Shown in pieces: positions 60,101-64,000 of a DNA stretch of 64,000 nucleotides. The notes below the pieces were generated by a model, which saw only the letters and a list, made by a program, of their open reading frames with translations, was not told the origin of the DNA and did no database searches. A program made the translations under genes and the position numbers. Origin of the DNA: Pseudoalteromonas carrageenovora IAM 12662 (GTDB lineage Bacteria > Pseudomonadota > Gammaproteobacteria > Enterobacterales > Alteromonadaceae); NCBI RefSeq assembly GCF_900239935.1, contig NZ_LT965928.1, positions 1,363,407 to 1,427,406 of the forward strand, written 5' to 3'. How positions within the stretch are numbered: the stretch's first letter is position 1; each line of letters starts with the position of its first letter.

Positions 60101-60265
60101 TACCGCTTCAATACTCACCCAGTTACTTTCAAACTGCGGAAATGCCTGTTTACGAATTGTCAGCGCCGTTAAAAGCCCGCCAATAAGTATAAAAATCATA
60201 ATTAGGTTTGCCGCAACTGGGTTACGTGCAAACCAAGCAATTAAGCCTTTTTCTGAGGTACTCAT
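57116..60265 (-). CDS. RND efflux pump, inner-membrane subunit
   Basis: A 1049-residue proton-driven exporter of the AcrB/MexB-like (HAE1 or related) superfamily. It has a first helix after MSTSEKGLIAWFARNPVAANL, two large periplasmic loops, and helix 4 with the paired Asp residues of the proton relay (GIVVDDAIVVGES, about residues 398-410). The IEENLEGTEGIKRL and FKAALDE-like motifs fit. It works with the membrane-fusion protein encoded just upstream, whose stop overlaps this ATG by four bases (ATGA). No outer-membrane TolC-type gene is adjacent. Substrate is unknown. Confidence 0.95.
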   Translation of the reverse strand: MSTSEKGLIAWFARNPVAANLIMIFILIGGLLTALTIRKQAFPQFESNWVSIEAVYPGAAPQEVEEGITIKIEENLEGTEGIKRLITYSNRGYSQAWVEIEEKYDLQEALDEIKAQVDSINTFPAGMERPVIQREKFQQEVMILALYGDMSYYQLKELGNDIKDELLALPGVNLVDFYSGLDYEIGIEISPDKLREFGLTFRDVSSAVQNFSTNMSAGQIRSDTGYISMRVEKQAYRGGEFAKLPLITLADGAQINLGDVATINDGFEEGLLYSKYNGKNSLSFEVDASKDQDITDVAKILKGYMAEKQSKLPQGVKLSPIVDLTYYLEGRLDMMIDNMVWGGILVMIVLALFLPLRLAFWVMMGLPVSFLGAFLFMPIGFLDITINMVSLFAFIIVLGIVVDDAIVVGESASAEIEKHGHSLDNVIRGVKRVAMPATFGVLTTIAAFLPQAMASGPGAAFSKAIGVVIILCLIFSLIESKLILPAHIAAMNPRKPNPKNPLHKLRNVVDSGLKHFVQNYYTPFIGHCIHYRYTVIIGFLCILIVSAGMFAGGLVKFVPNPKIPHDFPRITLEMNLASSEQATLETARKIEDVLLKVDKELKEQYGQSMIRDLSVSLRGRTQANIMAILVEPHLRPIDTFELSALWREQMPPLPGVKTLNIQDNIFSGGRDDGDVSFRLQGKNADELKVVAGKLKAKLQSMEGVGDVNDSLQSATDEVQLDLKPLAYSMGLTLADVASQVSFSYYGLEAQRILREGEEIKVMIRYPESERNSISNIQNARIITPTGAEVPLSEVAEVRLVDGVNRIRRENSNRTVNVWAAVNTDQVEPFAIAQEIRDTYLPSLLKSYPGVKSNVAGRVQEEMDSADEQLRDFAISLMIIFALLAIPLRSYSQPLIIMSVIPFGVVGAMFGHVILGMTMSGLSMFGIIAVAGIVVNDSLVMVDFVNKARAEGMAVKQAVMQAGAKRFRAILLTSITTFIGVMPIILETSLQAKIVIPMAVSLAFGVLFATIITLILIPCQYVALEDAKRPTRKLLGKSQPVSAQPTPTNN

Positions 60266-61443
60266 GGCGTATCCTCTTTAAGTGCTAATTGAGTTACATC
60301 GCTTTTAGGCTCATTGCCTTCTAGCTTAACCGCCATGCCTTCTGTTGGGTATTCAAGGGCAGAGGTAATAAGTTGCTCGCCATTATTTAACCCTTGGTCG
60401 GCTATTACCATGCCATTTTGCTCACGTACAATATTAAGCGTTTTAAAGCTAAGAGTTTGATTGTCATTTAAAATAGCAATTTTGTTATTTTTAACTAAAT
60501 GGTGCGGGACAATAATCGCGTTATCCAGCGCTCGCCCTTCAATTGTGGCGTTAATGTACGAACCAAAACGAAGTGGCTTAGTGTTATCAGCATACGGGGT
60601 AGGTAACTGCGCAACTAAATAGCTCATACGGCTGGTTTGATCAACAATCCCTTCACTACGCACCACTTTGGCTTGCCACGTAGTTTGCTTACCAGCAAAT
60701 TCTGCGTTAAGCGTTACCTGTGCGCCAATACCGCCATTATTTAAATATTGCAGCTCTTTATCTGCAACCGGTAAACGTACCTCTGCAACTGCTGTCGCGC
60801 TAAGCTCACCAAATTTACTGCCTGCGCTTACAACAGAGCCTAAGCTAATAGTGCGCTCATTTATAATTGCATCGTAAGGGGCTTTTATGTACGTACGTTC
60901 TAAGTTACGTTTAGTGCGTTTTACACGGGCTTGAGCAGATTTAAAATTTGCCATTTTTTCAGCAAGTTGTGGTTTACGTAAATAAAGCTCCGAGGCAATC
61001 GCATCGCTTGAGTCTGATTTAATACGTTCCCATTCTGCTTTAGCCACGTGGGCTTGTGCACGCTCTATTTCAAGTGCTGAACTTGCTTGTGCAAGGCCTG
61101 CTTGTGCTTCAATAAAGTCGGCTTCGTAATCATTTGGATCAATTCGTGCTAAAATATCGCCTTGCTTAACAAACGCGCCTTCTACAAATTGCCCGGCTAC
61201 TGAAATAACTTGCCCGCTTACTTGAGCAACCAGCTCGGTACGGTCTTTAGGTTTTACAACGCCGTACGATTTTACATCAAGCGTAATAGCATCAATGTTT
61301 ACACTTTTTGCCGCAACCAGCGGGCGAGTGTCTTGCTCTGGTTTTTCTTCTGGTGGCGTTTTCATTGCTGAAAGGCCAATTGCGAGTGCAATCCCGGCAG
61401 CTAAAACCGCGATTGGTAGTAAAATTTGTTTTTTAGTAGCCAC
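60262..61443 (-). CDS. RND efflux pump, periplasmic adaptor (membrane-fusion protein)
   Basis: A 393-residue adaptor. Residues 6-24 form an N-terminal membrane anchor (no lipobox Cys), followed by VKPKDRTELVAQVSGQV (lipoyl-like domain), an alpha-helical hairpin (about residues 115-195) and beta-barrel regions. I choose a GTG start at 61443 because AAGGAA lies seven bases upstream; an ATG five codons earlier has no such site, and a much longer open frame reaching 61662 has unrelated sequence and overlaps the divergent gene. It is the first gene of the two-gene pump operon. Confidence 0.92.
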   Translation of the reverse strand: MATKKQILLPIAVLAAGIALAIGLSAMKTPPEEKPEQDTRPLVAAKSVNIDAITLDVKSYGVVKPKDRTELVAQVSGQVISVAGQFVEGAFVKQGDILARIDPNDYEADFIEAQAGLAQASSALEIERAQAHVAKAEWERIKSDSSDAIASELYLRKPQLAEKMANFKSAQARVKRTKRNLERTYIKAPYDAIINERTISLGSVVSAGSKFGELSATAVAEVRLPVADKELQYLNNGGIGAQVTLNAEFAGKQTTWQAKVVRSEGIVDQTSRMSYLVAQLPTPYADNTKPLRFGSYINATIEGRALDNAIIVPHHLVKNNKIAILNDNQTLSFKTLNIVREQNGMVIADQGLNNGEQLITSALEYPTEGMAVKLEGNEPKSDVTQLALKEDTP

Positions 61444-61612
61444 AAGGCATTCCTTCATATATTTGGTGACAAGGCAATAATACGCAATAAAGTGTTTACA
61501 AGGCGTTTGAAGATGTAACAAAGCATTACATGTGTGTATTACAAATAAACAATTGACTATGCATGAGTGAAAGTACACTGCAAATTGCATAGTTTTATTA
61601 ACTGAGGTTATT

Positions 61613-61876
61613 ATGAAAACTGAGCCTATGACGTGTCGTTTAGGCTGCGGTGCGTGTTGCATTGCACCGAGTATTAGCTCCCCAATCCCAGGAATGCCGA
61701 ATGGTAAAAAAGCCGGAGAGCGTTGTATTCAGCTAGATGAGCGTAATTTATGTAAATTATTTGGCGATGAAAGTCGCCCAAAAGTATGTAGCGATTTTAG
61801 CGCCACATTTGATGTGTGTGGGTCAACAAATGCAGAGGCTCTAGCGCTTATAACCGAGCTTGAGCAATTAACCTAG
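61613..61876 (+). CDS. YkgJ-family cysteine-cluster protein
   Basis: An 87-residue protein with cysteines at 8, 12, 15 and 16 (CRLGCGACC), then Cys38, Cys47 and, further on, the RPxVC and C pattern seen in YkgJ-type zinc- or iron-cluster proteins. Most members are cytoplasmic and of unknown biochemical role. TGAGGTT lies before the ATG. It is divergent from the RND pump operon. Confidence 0.85.
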   Translation: MKTEPMTCRLGCGACCIAPSISSPIPGMPNGKKAGERCIQLDERNLCKLFGDESRPKVCSDFSATFDVCGSTNAEALALITELEQLT

Positions 61877-61975
61877 CTTACGAGGTTAATACACATATAT
61901 TTACATTTAAGGTAACGCTAAGTACTTAATAAACTCAGATTGGAGTATTAATACTTCAATTTACTAAGGGAATAT

Positions 61976-62464
61976 ATGATCAGAGTTGATTATTCACAGT
62001 ACTCATTAACTGAGCTTGAAGAAGCCATAAAGAGCATAGATAAACAAAAGTACGTTGGAAATTATCAGGCTCTAATGAATGAGTATTCTAAAAGAGAAAA
62101 TAACTTAGCTGCTTATAATGAACAAACCGAATCTCAGTTAGAATCTAGTGAACCAAATATAAAAACAACAAGTGAATTTGAACGCTTATTAGGAATATGT
62201 TTTTTTGGGCTTATTTTTGGTGCTCCAATAGGAGCAGAGGTTGATCCTAATACTTTAACTGGTTCAGATATATTTATCTCTTTGTTATTAATCACTATGT
62301 TTGGTGGTTTATTAGTTCATTCATTTAACAATGGCTGGACTTTTGGAGGTAACAATAAATTTTATATTAAAGAAGACCCTATTATGTTTACCGTTGCACA
62401 GTTAATTTATGCATGGCTTTTAGGTTTATTTTCCGCTGTTTTTGTACTTGCAGTATTTTCCTAA
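61976..62464 (+). CDS. Hypothetical membrane protein
   Basis: A 162-residue protein of unknown family. Residues 1-65 are hydrophilic and helical (SLTELEEAIKSIDKQKY, MNEYSKRENN), and three hydrophobic segments follow (about residues 71-86, 97-115 and 138-160). AAGGGA lies six bases before the ATG, a good initiation site. Base usage is slightly more AT-rich than the neighbours. It lies 100 bases after the YkgJ gene and ends at a large palindrome shared with the convergent receptor gene. Confidence 0.65.
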   Translation: MIRVDYSQYSLTELEEAIKSIDKQKYVGNYQALMNEYSKRENNLAAYNEQTESQLESSEPNIKTTSEFERLLGICFFGLIFGAPIGAEVDPNTLTGSDIFISLLLITMFGGLLVHSFNNGWTFGGNNKFYIKEDPIMFTVAQLIYAWLLGLFSAVFVLAVFS

Positions 62465-62468
62465 ATTA

Positions 62469-62510
62469 AATTTATTAGGTACCCACCTATAAGCAGGTAC
62501 CTAATAAATT
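62469..62510. terminator. Large palindrome between convergent genes
   Basis: AATTTATTAGGTACC (62469-62483) and its exact complement (62496-62510) flank a 12-base loop. AT-rich arm ends can give U-rich 3' tails in both directions, so it probably terminates both converging transcripts. Confidence 0.7.
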
Positions 62511-62523
62511 CCTAAAGTTTTAA

Positions 62524-64000
62524 TTACCAACTATACGTTGCGCTTAACGTATATTGCTCACCGCGTCCTGGTGTACCTGGTATTTCTTCAAACGACTCAT
62601 TCCATAAGTTATCAGCCGCTAAAGTAATAAATAAATTGCTTAACTGAGGCGGGGTTATTTTAAGCGTTAGCTGGGTAAATAACGCGTTGTCGTGGCCGTT
62701 TCTAAGCGCGTTTTTGTGTTGTGTACGCCATTCGTTATCTATTCTAAATTCTAAAATATCAGTTGGGTTGTACACAGCGCCGAGTGTTAAACGGTGATCA
62801 GGAAAGTTTAACGCGTAAAAACTGGCATCAATATCGGCAGCGCCATAGTTTTCTGATTTATGCAAATAGGTGTAGCTAGCAATAAGTTTTGCAGTATCAA
62901 AGTGCTTAGTCGCTAAAAATTCAACCCCTGCAGTATCAATATCAACCGGGTTGGCAAAGCGCGCAGAGGTGGAGTCAAAATTAAAGGTCCAGTCGGTTAA
63001 GTTATTATCTTTTCGATAAAAAATAGCCGAGTTTAACTGCCAGCTTTGCTCTTCAAGTAATAAACCTAGCTCTAAGTTTGAAGTCGTTTCGCGCTCAAGG
63101 TTGTAGTTACTTCTAAATAACCCGCCAGAATCGCTACCGCCAATGGCTGTATAGCCTGCAACTTGACTCGCCTGCGCGTATGATAAATAAAGGCTTTGCG
63201 CTGTGCCGTCATTATTTTGGGTATTTAAGGTTATATCACCAATGGCTGATACCTCAGCATCATCACGATTTGTATCGTCATACGCAGCCCCTAAACGAAA
63301 TATAAGCTGTTGGTTAGCCTTTAGCGCCATAGTGTATTGGGGCAATATACTCAGTTTATAATATTTTCGTGAGGTAAAGTTGTTTTCAAGTGTTGTTGAT
63401 TCAATTGAATCATCAATAAATTGTGCCGAGTAATTTATTGCCAGTGCATTGCTTTGTGTATGGCGGCCCGAAAGAGCAAGCGATTTAACTTCACTTTTAT
63501 GAAACGCTTCAAATGCACTTGGGTTTTCGCGCGAGTAAATATAGTGATCGTCATGGGTACGGTAATACGCCGATACTTCAAAGTGACTGTTATCAGCGTA
63601 GGTTTGTTTGTAATTAAGCATCCAAAGGCGTGTTTCTAGATCTTCAGTTTCGTTAACGCCAAAAGGGGTATATAAGTTAGGCCAGCCAAAAAACTTATCT
63701 TGCGAGCCATAAAATAAATCGGTTTGGCTATGCTCGCTTGCTAATTGCACGCGTGCAGAGGCGCGCGAAAAGTCATGATCGCCATTATCAATAGTGCCAT
63801 CACTTTGCGAATGAGAATACTCACCTTCAAAGCCAAGGGTATAGTTAGCTAAGCTATCAAGTTGTGTGTTTTTAGCAGCGTGAATACTTTGCAGGTTAAA
63901 GTCATTTGTACCAGTACCAAGCGATACACTACCGCCAGTAATAATTGGTTTCCAACCAAACGAAACTGTACCTACAGAGCTGTTCATACCGTACAGTGCG
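62524..64000 (-). CDS. TonB-dependent outer-membrane receptor (C-terminal part)
   Basis: The 3' part of a TonB-dependent receptor; the gene runs off the right edge, so the N terminus and plug domain start are missing. The first visible residues (ALYGMNSSVGTVSF) are the end of the plug-domain pattern usually written ALYG..S.GG. The rest is a series of amphipathic strands typical of a 22-stranded barrel, with a terminal Tyr-Ser-Trp. Such receptors import siderophores, vitamins or carbohydrates; the substrate is not predictable from this part. It converges with the hypothetical membrane protein gene across a palindrome. Confidence 0.9.
   Translation of the reverse strand, partial: ALYGMNSSVGTVSFGWKPIITGGSVSLGTGTNDFNLQSIHAAKNTQLDSLANYTLGFEGEYSHSQSDGTIDNGDHDFSRASARVQLASEHSQTDLFYGSQDKFFGWPNLYTPFGVNETEDLETRLWMLNYKQTYADNSHFEVSAYYRTHDDHYIYSRENPSAFEAFHKSEVKSLALSGRHTQSNALAINYSAQFIDDSIESTTLENNFTSRKYYKLSILPQYTMALKANQQLIFRLGAAYDDTNRDDAEVSAIGDITLNTQNNDGTAQSLYLSYAQASQVAGYTAIGGSDSGGLFRSNYNLERETTSNLELGLLLEEQSWQLNSAIFYRKDNNLTDWTFNFDSTSARFANPVDIDTAGVEFLATKHFDTAKLIASYTYLHKSENYGAADIDASFYALNFPDHRLTLGAVYNPTDILEFRIDNEWRTQHKNALRNGHDNALFTQLTLKITPPQLSNLFITLAADNLWNESFEEIPGTPGRGEQYTLSATYSW

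Noticed and set aside
61444..61662. Extension of the RND adaptor gene to an ATG at 61662.
   Set aside because: The added 73 residues are unlike adaptor proteins and overlap the divergent YkgJ-type gene and the promoter region.

Overview
The window looks like chromosomal DNA of a marine gammaproteobacterium of the Alteromonadales, most likely Pseudoalteromonas or a close relative. This is inferred from the AT-rich base composition, the protein types, the conserved gene blocks and the style of the intergenic repeats; no database search was possible. Almost everything is ordinary core genome. I see no rRNA, tRNA, CRISPR array, prophage or complete insertion sequence.

Layout. 1-1235: the end of a bufferin-type (MNIO/DUF692 plus DUF2063) locus and a 40-residue membrane peptide. 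1408-11051: the apt-dnaX-recR-htpG-adk block known from enterobacteria, interrupted here by a LplT-PlsC fusion gene and an RluA-type pseudouridine synthase; dnaX carries a complete -1 frameshift signal and htpG a sigma-32 promoter. 11138-19798: a Tpx with a signal peptide, a two-gene CheY-CheC / PAS-GGDEF signalling unit, a broken UspE-like gene, the prkA-yeaH-spoVR stress operon and sodB. 20066-26960: grxD and gltBD, the latter with ArgR-like boxes upstream. 27014-29391: a gene-poor stretch with repeat debris, a membrane diguanylate cyclase and a small membrane protein. 29591-34651: nadK, a hypothetical gene and recN (SOS box) diverge from a HrcA-like regulator and grpE (both with sigma-32-type promoters). 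34682-40380: a drug exporter, an M48 lipoprotein protease, a secreted hydrolase, a Tsx-like porin and a NhaC-type antiporter. 40735-46799: dapB-carA-carB-greA, with a terminator-like hairpin just before carA. 47121-49232: an LD-carboxypeptidase and an FMN-riboswitch-controlled ribB. 49717-56498: a methyltransferase, an OmpA-family protein with a duplicated N-terminal domain, a VOC protein plus rhombotarget lipoprotein pair, a Tat-exported dienelactone hydrolase, a 55-residue membrane peptide and a SulP transporter. 57116-61443: an RND pump and its adaptor. 61613-64000: a cysteine-cluster protein, a membrane protein and a TonB-dependent receptor that runs off the window.

How it works together. 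Heat-shock control is visible at three places (htpG, the HrcA-like gene, grpE) through CTTGAA / CCCC-type promoter pairs. SOS control is visible at recN. Nitrogen and pyrimidine/arginine metabolism are represented by gltBD and carAB, and both have candidate regulatory leaders. Envelope functions dominate the right half. Several intergenic gaps hold palindromic, MITE-like elements, the clearest being about 162 bp at 46881 and 265 bp at 56588.

No wholly new multi-gene system stands out. The most interesting items are the dnaX recoding signal, the partial bufferin locus, the CheC-diguanylate cyclase unit, the HrcA-like/sigma-32 circuit, the candidate carAB attenuator and the structured repeats.
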